From assembly GCA_003024985.2 (NCBI GenBank), contig PXIH01S0005057.1: a DNA stretch of 11,177 bases. The stretch is one strand, 5' to 3'. This stretch comes from Euperipatoides rowelli. Its lineage: Eukaryota > Onychophora > Udeonychophora > Euonychophora > Peripatopsidae. A program made the translations under genes and the position numbers. Position 1 is the stretch's first letter. Each line of letters opens with the position of its first letter. The notes under the pieces were generated by a model, which did not search any database, was not told the origin of the DNA, and was given only the letters and a program-made list of their open reading frames with translations. Shown piece after piece: positions 1 through 8,533 of this stretch.

Positions 1-605
1 ATTGAAACAACTATGTCATTTACGGTGAACCTACACTAATGAAAAATATACATGCATTTAAAAATTTTAAGTAATGTAAAATATATTCGTGTTTCCTTGC
101 GGATGCCACTTCAAGATACTACTTGAAGAAAGAATTAAAGCTAAACTTAAGTAAAAAAATTGAAAGTTTTAAATCCAAATAAAATAAATTCAGAAGATTG
201 CAAAATTTAGTTCAAAAATCCTGTCGCAGATGCCAATTTTGTTTCCTATATGTCAGATACCAAACTATGGTAAGGATTCGTTGGGTTGACAGTCTAATTC
301 ATAGGGTCCATCTCCCCCACTTTAAACCCTATTCTATCATAAAAAAAAGACAATATCTAGCAAACATATTTAGCATTCTAACATGGCCCTTTTTCTTATT
401 TGTATGATTACACATCCCCGAAGCTGCGCAAATGCATACACATGGGAGCATAAATAATCATAACAAATATAAAACAGACCAATCAGAATGGGGAATCTTA
501 TTACTAGTATCACAAGTTTATGATAAATGATCTATAATTATATCTATTAGTTCATTAAACATAGCCTTGCAAATTTAGAAATTAGATTATATAATCGATT
601 ATACA

Positions 606-627
606 GTATTTATAAACTTATAAATAC
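606..627. repeat. Near-perfect palindrome
   Basis: GTATTTATAA and TTATAAATAC form a 10-bp perfect inverted repeat separated by only AC. It is entirely A/T-rich, so it may be a chance or slippage product. No function is inferred. Confidence 0.6.
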
Positions 628-1650
628 AGTCGTGCAAAGGCAAGCTTAGGCAGTGCGCTTCATACCAAGTTATAAATATAATCCTAACTAAAAATTTGTT
701 CTTACTATTTTCAATATGATGCCAACATGAATGACTCCTCGTAAGTTCAAGCGAGATCACATGTAGGCATATATCATAAATCCAAAGAGCAAACTTTGAG
801 AATAATCACCAAATAACCCATTAAATCCCTAATACTAACACTTAGATGTAAATGCTCAAATTAGAATAACTAATTTTAACACATCCAAATGCAAATAACT
901 ATAAACAACAATTATCCCAAAGATTTAATGTTTATTGAGAGGGGGTCGCCATGTGCGAATTGCTGGTTATTAGCTCTTACATTATCTAAATTAATAAGCA
1001 TAGCGTAACAAAAAATAAGGGAAAATCTAGCTAAAAGAAGCCCTAAAGTAACTCAACCCGACTAGGAATAAAGAGGAGAGGGAATGGTTAGTTCCCTATT
1101 ATCCCTGCCCCTGATAGAGAAGAACAGGTACCACCCCTGTCTCGTGATCACCCTGGAAGACATCCGAAATAAAATATGGCAAGTCATTTCAATAAGTAAT
1201 AATTCCCCCCACACAGTTGTAATTAGCAGTGACATATTGCATAAAATGATTAATAACAATATATTCCTTTCCCATGATTATACATTTAATCCCCAATTTA
1301 CAAATTTAAGAAATAATTAGCTTTTTTATTAAAGAAATTAAAAGATAGAGAGGGACGCTAGGTATAGCCAATCTACGTGTTCGGAAAATTTTGAGAAAAA
1401 TTTCAGACTAGAGTCTATAGTCTGTTATTTGCTAGCATAGATCATTATTGGGATCCTGATATTAAAATTAAAGTTTATAATCTCAGAAATAATTTTCATT
1501 AATTTTGTATATATTTAGAAATTGTAATTTGTCGATGGGTTCTTCATTAGCAAGATGATAAATTAGACTTGATTTAAAATTAGATCTTCAAATAGGTAAC
1601 TTAGTGCATTCTTAAATATTGTAGCGTATCTAGGTGGAATTTCGATAAAC

Positions 1651-1684
1651 AAACATATCTCAGGTTTATTGGAGAGATATGTTT
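1651..1684. repeat. 11-bp inverted repeat with 12-nt loop
   Basis: AAACATATCTC at 1651-1661 pairs perfectly with GAGATATGTTT at 1674-1684. It is a small hairpin in otherwise featureless DNA. No flanking repeat or gene explains it. Confidence 0.6.
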
Positions 1685-2577
1685 AATTACAATTCAGGAG
1701 TTTTGTGTCCCATTTCCAGATATTTTTGGGAGATATTACTCGACACAAGAATCAGAAAATTTGTCATTATCTCTCCAAATGAAGGTGTGTTACCTCTCTT
1801 ATATCATAAGGTTGTCAGGTGCGTTTACATACTTGTCATTCTCACTGATTGGTTGCCATCTCCATCGTAGTTTCAATTATGCAGATCGCCATGATATCAT
1901 GTCTACTGTGGTTCCACCAGGTGGGTAAAACTGTATTAACTTTTAGATGTAAAGATTTAAATGAGTAAGATATACAAAGTTTGTAGAAGCATAAGAATTG
2001 TTCCTTTCTTGTCAAATTTAGGTATAATTTCAGGTGCTGTATAACTTAACTGGATCGAAGGCAAATTCAAGAAAAAGGTTATAAAGTTTATGAAAAGCTT
2101 ATAGTCTATTTCAGTTTCCAACAGATTAATACCCTGCATTTGGTCTGAGAATATATAAATCAACTGTTCAATCACTTCCAAATTAATTTTCATAGATTGG
2201 CTATTGATTGGCCATACCGGGAGAAACTAATAGCATAGACATAAATAAATAGAAAAATTACTTTAAAAATAGATTACATAGCTACTTTTCTATACCAAAA
2301 ATTATAATAAATATTCAAAATGAGGTTTTGTAAACAAATAGTCTATCTTCAACAAAGATAGTCATAACATTTATATCAAAAATTCAGACTGGAGTTGAAC
2401 AATATCAAACAAGGTTTAAAAAATGGGATTATAACTCATAATGTATATAAAAAATCAAAACATTAGGAATGAATTGAGGCAATTCTTTCTGTAGTTGACT
2501 ATTTATAAAGTAGTAAACTACATATAGGCAGGGTGAAATTATAATAAAAATATTCAGGTACTGATTAGTCACTGGTT

Positions 2578-2606
2578 TGGGAGATGTCCACTCTTTTCAT
2601 CTCCCA
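2578..2606. repeat. 9-bp inverted repeat with 11-nt loop
   Basis: TGGGAGATG at 2578-2586 pairs perfectly with CATCTCCCA at 2598-2606. It is more GC-rich than its surroundings. The stem is too short for a canonical microRNA precursor, and I saw no longer pairing. Confidence 0.55.
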
Positions 2607-3581
2607 TAAAGTTAGAATAAGAACCCTGATGGGGCAAGGAGACCAATAAAAGTTGTTTTTGAGATGAATTTATGCATTCTTAGTGCAAAATGTATATTAT
2701 TTTAAGCCTTAATTCAAAATAAATATATTGCTCATTCAAGCATAATTCAATCATGTTTGCGTAAACTATTCTTAATAAATTTCAAGATTCCATTTAAAGC
2801 TATATCTACAGCATGTTTATATTAAGATTAAGATCACAGAAATAAAAATTATTTTTTTGAATTTTTTTTTATCCATTTTATTTTTCTCCAGATTAATTAC
2901 TTTTGTTGAAATAACAATGGCGGTAGGAATCTTGGAAATAAAAATATGTTTTTAATTGTCAACTACTTTAATGATAAAGGTTTATAAAATATTAAAATTC
3001 AAAGAATATAAACATGAATGTCAATGTCTATTTTTATTGTAGCATAAATGATTTCCAGTTAACTACAGTAGATTAAAAAAAAATCATAAAATCTTTGTTT
3101 TAGTGGCTAAAAATAGAAACTAGAAAGTTGTTTATATATCGGATTTATTAGCATATAGGCCTAGGCTATATAGGTGATTTATTTACAATTAACTAAAGAA
3201 AATTAATAATATGGTTTATTGTTCATAGTTATGACAATAATAGTATATTAATTTATTAAAAATTACCGTAACTATTTTTATCAAATTATCGATAAACCCA
3301 GTCAATTCTAATATTTTTAAAAATCCCCTCTAGATTATCATAGGGTTGGGGAATAGTGGGTTTAATACGTAGTTGGAGTTAGTATTCAGGGTTACAGTAA
3401 GGCTAGGACTGTAAATAAAAAATCTTGACTAATTCCTTCGGCTCTTGTATACACAATACATACTGCAGTGTATTTTATAATGTATACAGTATCTACAAAC
3501 AGTATAAACACTTACAGGATATGATAACACAAAGTAAATTTCTATATGTAAGCTCTGTTATGTGATAATTAAAATATGTAG

Positions 3582-3624
3582 CACACACACACATTTAAAA
3601 ATAACAATTATATATTATTTTAAT
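3582..3624 (-). terminator. Probable poly(A) site: ATTAAA plus GU-rich element
   Basis: Read on the minus strand, the common hexamer variant ATTAAA (3624-3619) lies about 58 nt after the stop codon of the exon at 3682-3780. A (TG)6 run (3593-3582) begins about 25 nt beyond the hexamer. Hexamer, short gap and GU-rich downstream element is the usual metazoan cleavage/polyadenylation layout, which puts cleavage near 3600. On the plus strand the same run is a (CA)6 microsatellite, so the match could be fortuitous. Its position behind a good terminal exon is what makes it persuasive. Confidence 0.45.
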
Positions 3625-3681
3625 AAAGTAAAATAAAAAAATTATACTATATTTTATCTTAACATTTTTGTTCAAAAAAAT

Positions 3682-3780
3682 TTAAACAATCAATGATTTT
3701 TTTTTAAGACCTTTCTTTTTCTTTCTTCGTGCTTGTCTAATTTTAAGAAACTTAATTACTTCTGGAGATTCCAAAAGAGC
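3682..3780 (-). CDS. Terminal exon of a split host gene, lysine/arginine-rich C-terminus
   Basis: Directly after a strong splice acceptor the minus strand is open for 32 codons to TAA at 3684-3682. The peptide begins ALLESPEVIKFLKIRQ, an amphipathic helix-like segment, and continues into a very basic stretch (ARRKKKKG, then LKKK) before a short SLIV end. Such tails are typical of nuclear or nucleolar proteins and of RNA-binding proteins, so a nuclear localisation signal is plausible. I do not recognise the family and give no function. The other two frames stop within about 10 codons, so phase 0 after the acceptor is the natural reading. A poly(A) signal follows about 58 nt after the stop. The upstream exons are not secure; one weak candidate is at 4115-4198. 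The lysine codons are nearly all AAA/AAG, and an A-rich run could inflate the apparent basicity, so chance remains possible. Confidence 0.5.
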   Translation of the reverse strand, partial: ALLESPEVIKFLKIRQARRKKKKGLKKKSLIV

Positions 3781-3805
3781 CTGCAAGAAAAAGAAAAAAG
3801 GATTT
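3781..3805 (-). promoter_or_regulatory. 3' splice site with long pyrimidine tract
   Basis: On the minus strand a run that is almost all T and C leads into TTGCAG immediately before the coding exon at 3780. A CTAAA branch-point-like sequence lies at its upstream edge, about 24 nt before the AG. It is the best acceptor I found in the window and is the main reason for calling the adjacent exon. Confidence 0.55.
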
Positions 3806-3849
3806 AGATTTGAAATTGGAAAAACTAACACTTAAATTTTGCAAAAGTA

Positions 3850-3871
3850 TTTTTTTTTTTAAAAAAAAAAA
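3850..3871. repeat. T11A11 homopolymer palindrome
   Basis: Eleven T are followed by eleven A, a self-complementary tract in the putative intron about 70 nt upstream of the acceptor. The length is likely unstable between individuals and may be imprecise in the assembly. Confidence 0.7.
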
Positions 3872-4114
3872 TAACATTATAAAATAAAAAAATATTATGG
3901 TAAACATTATATAGACTACAGTATCTACAGTATATTTTCTATGACTGATAAATGAAAATGACAAGTCAATGATTATTATGAATCTAAAAAATTCCAGAAC
4001 AGCTGTATATGATGGAATAGCTAATATCATGATAAAAAAATTTGATTAATTTTTTACTCAATTTATTACTGCTGTTACTATAATGCATCTACTGTATAAT
4101 ATGGTTTACATTAC

Positions 4115-4198
4115 CCAGTGACTGGAAAAAGGTATTTTTCCACATTTCAATAAAGGCAGAAAACCAAACATTAGTGCCAATGGACAATTACGGTCCAC
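4115..4198 (-). CDS. Weak candidate internal exon of the same gene
   Basis: On the minus strand TTTCAG precedes an 84-nt segment that is open in one frame for exactly 28 codons, beginning VDRNCPLALM, and is followed by GTAATG as a possible donor. Being a multiple of three and in phase 0, it could splice to the exon at 3780 across a 334-nt intron. Against it, the pyrimidine tract is poor, the peptide resembles nothing I know, and a second AG acceptor-like site sits inside it. I list it only as a testable guess. Confidence 0.15.
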
Positions 4199-4314
4199 CT
4201 GAAATTTTGATATTGTAAGATGTATGGGAATATATTCACCGGGAATTATAATACTATACTAGGTACTAACTTTACTAGTACAGTTGTTATCACTGCTATC
4301 TTCACTATTTTTTT

Positions 4315-4415
4315 GGGGGGCGCCACCCGGGAAATAAATTGACACCTTACCCTATGTTACACAGCTACCCTGTCATGAGACTTAGGGTACTCGCTGTTCT
4401 CTATGTTTGTGCAGA
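4315..4415 (-). other. GC-richer island followed by an A-run, possible retroposon 3' end
   Basis: This patch has CpG-containing sequence (GGCGCC, CCCGGG) and an inverted pair TACCCT (4366-4371) / AGGGTA (4384-4389), unlike the AT-rich DNA around it. Read on the minus strand it ends in CCCCCC followed by seven A (4314-4308), which would suit the tail of a SINE or a truncated non-LTR retrotransposon. No Pol III box, coding domain or target duplication was identified, so the class is unknown. Confidence 0.25.
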
Positions 4416-5841
4416 AGAAAAAAAATACTCTGACAACAATTTACTTCCAATTGTGAAATATCTGATTTTGTTTATTCTTGATAACAAGAAAAATAAAATA
4501 GGTGAATAATAAAATTATTACTTATAACTTTTCCCTAATTGCGACTCACAAATGAAGATCTATTCATACAAAAACTATCTCTTTGCTAAAACTATGACAA
4601 AAAAAAAACAACACAATTATAAGCACAATAAATAAACTATTATACTTCATATAATTCTACCTATCCCTATCTAATCCGGATAATATACTGTAATTACAAT
4701 TGATATAAAATATTACACGATCCCTGACTGTATATAAAAAAAAAAAGATCACATGCAAAAAAAGTATTTACTCATTTGACTTCCTCCTATCGCGTTACGC
4801 TGGTATTGATAAACTTTTGCGATACCAATAATCCTCAATTTTTACCGCTGTTACAGTCCTGATAATCCTTAGCTTTCTTTCTTTAATAACACAAATAAAA
4901 GTCCCCCTTTTGCAATCCTTGTAGTGCTTCGATATCACAAACTGGTGTTGTACTTTTGATAGTTTTCTTCTATCTCCTCGATCTCATCAGCCTTCTGAAT
5001 TCTTATATTTTATTTTCTGGGATCAGCTGTGAAGAAATCTTGAGCTTCATTCTTTTCTTTGTAATAAAATGTCTTTTTGAAAATATTGGTCGAATCGGCT
5101 AAGTGCTCTTTGGCTCTACTCCTGATGACAAAATGAATTATTTTTAATAATAATATATAACTTCGAAGCTCCTTCACAAATAATAAAAAATGCTGATATT
5201 ACTTCTACCACTCATATTTTAAATAATTGGCTGGTATTTCTTTCGATCGGTATTTTTTCTTAATAATGTGCCTTCTTGAAACAATTCTGTTTTATCCCTT
5301 GTTCCAAAATATCGCTGCTACTTTATATATTTATTGCTTCAGACTTTCTTTTAAAATAAATTGGATTTCGGACTCAAACTTTCTACTTTTATCACCTCTC
5401 AACTTTTGAGTCTATTCTCTCCCCACTCTTACAGTCAAAAAAAAATTATGCATAGTTCAAATTCAACTGCGCACTAGCTAATTATATATTCATAAAATTC
5501 CAACTCCCTGATTAGTTGACCTAATTACAATTAGTTAAACTTTCTATTTTGTGCTTTTAAAAATTCAAAATTACAAAAATAAAATATTANAATCATTGCA
5601 ATTTATAAATTTGTGGCCTCGTTTTGAATAAATTTGAATAAAATAATTTAATAACATATTTGAATTAAAATAAAATAAATTCAAATTAACCTTTTATCGC
5701 CCTGATTTTAGATCTTCTAAAAAAACAATTACATACATAAAATGAAATAAATAAATTATTTATAGTCGCAATTTACATTAATCTTATTTTTTTTTAAACA
5801 CATTAATTATTTTTTATTTTTTAAAGAAATAAAATATAAAT
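4416..5841. other. AT-rich non-coding DNA
   Basis: No gene is assigned. The plus-strand open frames here are hydrophobic translations of T-rich DNA. The only stretch with protein-like composition is a Met-less minus-strand frame at 5013-5198, discussed under findings. A single undetermined base lies at 5590. The bases from about 5620 to 5841 are extremely AT-rich, with repeated AAATTCAAAT-type words, and lead directly into the partial LTR. Confidence 0.5.
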
Positions 5842-6105
5842 ATACAACATTGATTTATAATCAATTCTTTTGAACTAACATTGAGTCATATTTTTATATA
5901 AAGTACAATAAAACTATTTACATTATTTGAAATAAAACATGACAAATAAGCATTTTAGGTACCGGTACAGGTTCTTAATTTCCTTTTGATTTTACATGTA
6001 TTTGGCCTCTTTCTTTAAGAATACCTTTCCCTTATACTCCTCATCACATCAAATTCAAATAAATATGATTAATACAATTAATAACCTTTAGGCATCTGTC
6101 TACAA
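5842..6105 (-). repeat. Partial, diverged LTR (U3 portion only)
   Basis: This block aligns along its whole length with 6436-6685, roughly 90% identical by eye outside two gaps. The gaps are about 12 extra bases near 5915 and about 4 near 5965 in this copy. Its high-coordinate end stops two bases short of the terminal TG of the complete LTR, where AA stands instead, so the shared boundary confirms the LTR edge there. At the other end homology ends abruptly at 5842, so the promoter-like block and the poly(A) end present in the complete copy are missing. It is most simply an older solo or truncated insertion of the same family in the same orientation, beside which the newer element landed. Confidence 0.7.
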
Positions 6106-6293
6106 TTTAAGTCTGCTTAGCTTCCCAATTAAATAATTTTGCATGAAATATTTAATGTACTGTATAAAGATAAAAAGGGGGCTAAGATGTAATGGCAAGA
6201 AGCGTAAGATAAATAAAACATAAATAAGATAATTATACAATAGCTTTAATTAAAGTTAATATTGAATATTATTAAAGTAAATATGTTGTAGCT

Positions 6294-6299
6294 TTTATT
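6294..6299 (-). terminator. LTR poly(A) signal AATAAA
   Basis: AATAAA on the minus strand lies 10 bases before the LTR end, the expected place for the R-region signal of an LTR element. It is unusually close to the edge, leaving little or no U5 if cleavage occurs 10-30 nt downstream. Confidence 0.55.
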
Positions 6300-6323
6300 G
6301 AAGCTAACANGCCAAAACAGGAA

Positions 6324-6404
6324 CCGGAAGTCGGCCATCTTGGATTTGAATGACCTTGACCTTTGCCCCGGAACCGGAAGTGACGTCATACCGGAACCGG
6401 AAAT
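6324..6404 (-). promoter_or_regulatory. TATA-less promoter-like cluster in the LTR
   Basis: Within 81 bp there are five CCGGAA cores (6324, 6368, 6374, 6391, 6397), two of them full CCGGAAGT ETS sites. There is also a perfect palindromic CRE TGACGTCA (6381-6388) overlapping one ETS site. TGACCTTGACCTTTG (6351-6365) contains two nuclear-receptor half-sites, an extended TCAAGGTCA on the coding strand. CCAAGATGGC (6343-6334) is a YY1 motif in the direction of element transcription. The 10-mer GGAACCGGAA occurs three times. In TATA-less metazoan promoters these motifs cluster at start sites, and a coding-strand AAGATGGC often lies just downstream of the start. I infer initiation near 6345-6360 towards lower coordinates. 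The LTR's own position supports a promoter role, but activity is not shown by sequence alone. Confidence 0.6.
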
Positions 6405-6687
6405 GCGCTCGAAACGGTGTTTTATATCTACTGAAATACAACATTGATTTATAATCAATTCTTTTAAACTAACATTAAATCTTATATTTTTATATAAAAT
6501 ACAATAAAACAATATGAAATATAATATGACAAATAAGTATTTTAGGTACAGTTTCTTACTTTCATTTGATTTTACATGTATGTGGCCATTTTCTTTAAGA
6601 ATACCTTTCCCTTATACCCATCATCACATCAAATTCAAATAAATATGATTAATACAATTATGCACCTTTAGGCACCTGTCTACAACA

Positions 6688-6694
6688 CCCCCTC
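6688..6694 (-). other. Polypurine tract (plus-strand primer site)
   Basis: GAGGGGG on the minus strand abuts the TG of the 3' LTR with no gap. In LTR retrotransposons this purine run resists RNase H and primes second-strand synthesis, which defines the LTR's first base. Its exact abutment supports the LTR boundary. Confidence 0.7.
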
Positions 6695-7083
6695 AATTAT
6701 TGATTATGAATAATTAAATTTATAATCACATAATTCACTAATGTTAGTCATATGACTAAAGAATCACTACTCTATTTTTTAACTTATTCAAATTTTTCCT
6801 CTTTATTCTAGATATGCTTTCGCTGACATATGACTTCTTATGACAAATCATAAAGACATTACTATTTATTAGACATTACATTCTAATAAAAGTTTTAAAC
6901 AAGAGATCATTTATATCTCCTCCCTTATTTAAGATTCACTAACGGTATGCGAGATTGTCCAAATAGACTTTCTCTTTAGGACTTCATCCTCCCCCCTCAG
7001 ATATTTAACACACTTAGAGATCGTCCAAGCTAAGGAGTTAGTGTACAATTGTCCTTATGACTACACTACCCTTAACTTCATAC
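6695..7083 (-). other. Untranslated region between pol and the polypurine tract
   Basis: About 390 bases separate the last pol-like codon from the polypurine tract. They carry stops in all minus frames, and I see no envelope-like frame, signal peptide or membrane segment. A second purine run, GAGGGGGGAGGA, lies at 6998-6987. Near the LTR the sequence is AT-rich, with a small inverted repeat AATTATT...AATAATT at 6695-6715. Confidence 0.6.
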
Positions 7084-7650
7084 TCACTGTCTAGGCCTCA
7101 GGATATAATTTTTATGTAGTTTCGACACTATAAATTTTCCTTCCATCCTTTGTTTATTTAACTTGAGACTATCTACATGGAACTTACCCTTAAGTCTTGA
7201 CCTGCCTTTCTTAAGGTAATATGTAAGGTTCCTATTCTCTTATCTATCACATAAGGTCCTTCAAATTTCGGGTTTAGCTTTGCCATTTTATATTTTTTAG
7301 CATTGCTTAATGTATGGGTTTTAGTTACTACCAAGTCTCCCTCACTATACTCCATCCTTCTAATCATACCGGTACTGTATCTTATTTAGAATGTGTCTTT
7401 TCTCCTGATTTTTCAAGGCTATCTCCTTTTTCTTTGTTGTTATTTCCTTGTTTATTTCTTGCAACTGTGCTGCTTCCCTTATTGCCATGACTTGTTCCTT
7501 TGGCTCTGTTACTCTGTCAAATAGAAATTTCAGCTGCCTCCCCAGGAATAACTCTGCTGGCGTATAGCCTGTACTGACAGACTCCATTCCATTCAGTGTC
7601 AGCCTAATCATGTGGAGATTTTTATCCCACTCTCTATGATTCTGATCCAT
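7084..7650 (-). pseudogene. Integrase C-terminal region, frameshifted in three pieces
   Basis: This continues the integrase core and would bind DNA and position the enzyme. The first piece (7650-7360) starts MDQNHREWDK and contains TGYTPAELFLGR, a segment conserved downstream of the catalytic core in Ty3/Gypsy integrases, followed by a lysine/glutamate-rich helix. The second (7367-7173) shifts frame and contains LNPKFEGPYVI, a GPY/F module. A further shift carries pol-like coding from about 7172 to a TGA at 7086-7084. The fragments overlap or abut, so single-base indels explain the breaks. No complete product is possible from this copy. Confidence 0.75.
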
Positions 7651-8177
7651 GTAGGCCCTATATTTCTATTATGTCTTTCGACATAATTACTCTGTGGCCT
7701 ATATTTGGAGATATAACGTATGTCTACTCCCCACTCTTCTGTCATCTCTTGAAATACACTGGACACGAATTGCCTACCATTGTCACTGACAACTGCTGCT
7801 GATATTCCAATTCTAGTTACATACTCGTTTACAAATCGCTCTGCTATTATACTACTGGTAGCTTTCCTTAATGCAAATATCTCTACCCACTTTGTGAAAT
7901 AATCAACTGTTACTAGTAGATACTCATGCCCTTTTAGACTTTTTGGGAATGGACCCATCACATCCACCCCTGTTAGATAATTTGGTTCCGGGCTCAATAC
8001 AGACTGCATCAGGCCTGCTGGTTTCCTGTTTGAGCCCTTAACATTCTGGCATTTATCACAAGTCGCGCAATAATACAGTATGTCCCTCTTCATATGTGGC
8101 CAATAAGCCCTTCTTGCTATTTGTATTGTGGTGTTGTTAGCTCCTAAATGTCCCCCTATCACACTATCGTGAAATTA
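7608..8177 (-). pseudogene. Integrase zinc finger and DDE catalytic core
   Basis: The N-terminal HHCC zinc finger is present. A first His lies just upstream of GGHLG, and CDKC (residues 35-38 of the frame that opens at 8162) supplies the cysteines, with the usual YWPHM between. The core keeps the three acidic residues in context: D67 in GVDVMGPFP, D127 in SDNGRQF and E162 in VERHNRN. In the family these bind the metal ions for 3'-end processing and strand transfer. A TAA at 8177-8175 separates the first His segment from upstream coding. After RHNRN the frame is lost and homology resumes in another frame near 7655. The GTG at 8162 is only where the frame opens, not a real start, because integrase is cut from the polyprotein. 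Confidence 0.85.
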
Positions 8178-8533
8178 TCTTAGAACATTAGCTTTAAGAT
8201 GCTCAGGTATTAATACTGCTCTTGAATAATCTTTTTGCTTCCCATAATACATTACTTTGTCTTGAATATAATATTTTTTACTCTCCTCTTTCAGTTTCTC
8301 TTGACCTTTGATTGGGACATTCATAGGACATTTTATCTGTTGACAATATCGTCCTCACTTTGCGCTGTTATTAGTTCATCTTTACTTCTGAATGACTGTG
8401 AAAATATCTGTCCCAAACTGATCCTTGCACACTGATTAACTATTTGATTGTTCTGTAATACTCTATTCAAGGTCATCCTTTCCATATCAATTATATCATC
8501 TTCATCATCTCCCTTTTCTGTAAGATTAGGTAC
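8178..8533 (-). pseudogene. Linker between RNase H and integrase
   Basis: Downstream of the RNase H stop the same frame stays open to TAA at 8335-8333 and encodes an acidic stretch (GDDEDD) and a mixed-charge segment. Coding-like sequence then continues in another frame from about 8340, with a lysine-rich part and a YYGKQKDY-type segment, into the zinc finger. One stop and one frameshift therefore break this tether. It is poorly conserved in Ty3/Gypsy elements and has no catalytic role. Confidence 0.55.

Larger units (their letters stand above)
1..3581. other. AT-rich non-coding DNA, no gene recognised
   Basis: No coding region is supported here. Open frames are short, low-complexity and mutually overlapping, as expected by chance in DNA this AT-rich. 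I saw no tRNA-like cloverleaf, no homopurine/LTR pair and no tandem array. Slightly less AT-rich patches lie near 930-960 and 1040-1160, but their translations look like no family and carry stops in every frame. Three perfect small inverted repeats are listed separately. The stretch could be intergenic or a long intron of the minus-strand gene whose last exon lies at 3682-3780, but only if that gene does not end there. The poly(A) site argues that most of it is downstream of that gene. Confidence 0.6.
6284..6687 (-). repeat. 3' LTR, 404 bp, TG...CA with 8-bp terminal inverted repeats
   Basis: The minus strand starts TGTTGTAG at 6687 and ends CTACAACA at 6284, a perfect 8-bp inverted repeat with the canonical TG/CA ends. 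A polypurine tract abuts the 6687 end, as reverse transcription requires. The AT-rich 6436-6685 portion is U3-like. A GC-rich block (6320-6420) carries transcription-factor motifs. The final 60 bases contain AATAAA and would be R/U5. One base (6310) is undetermined. The partner LTR needed to estimate age is not in the window. Confidence 0.85.

Noticed and set aside
936-960. Purine run GAGAGGGGG before TCGCCATG as a polypurine tract and LTR start
   Set aside because: No TG directly follows, no terminal inverted repeat or second copy was found, and no pol lies upstream on that strand.
1062-1320. Opposed short frames on both strands around a GC-richer patch
   Set aside because: No family resemblance, no splice or start context that decides a strand, and stops close by in every frame.
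3752-4030. Minus-strand 92-codon frame overlapping the terminal exon
   Set aside because: It reads a different frame, translates the T11A11 tract and pyrimidine run as poly-Phe/Lys, and ignores the splice acceptor.
6246-6512. Minus-strand 88-codon frame across the LTR
   Set aside because: Crosses the LTR boundary and the promoter motif cluster; it is an accident of the GC-rich block, with no domain.
6695-7083. Possible envelope gene making this an errantivirus-like element
   Set aside because: Only about 390 bases are available, with stops in all minus frames and no signal or membrane segment.
8235-8435. Plus-strand hydrophobic frame
   Set aside because: Antisense to the RNase H-integrase linker; hydrophobicity comes from the complement of lysine/glutamate codons.
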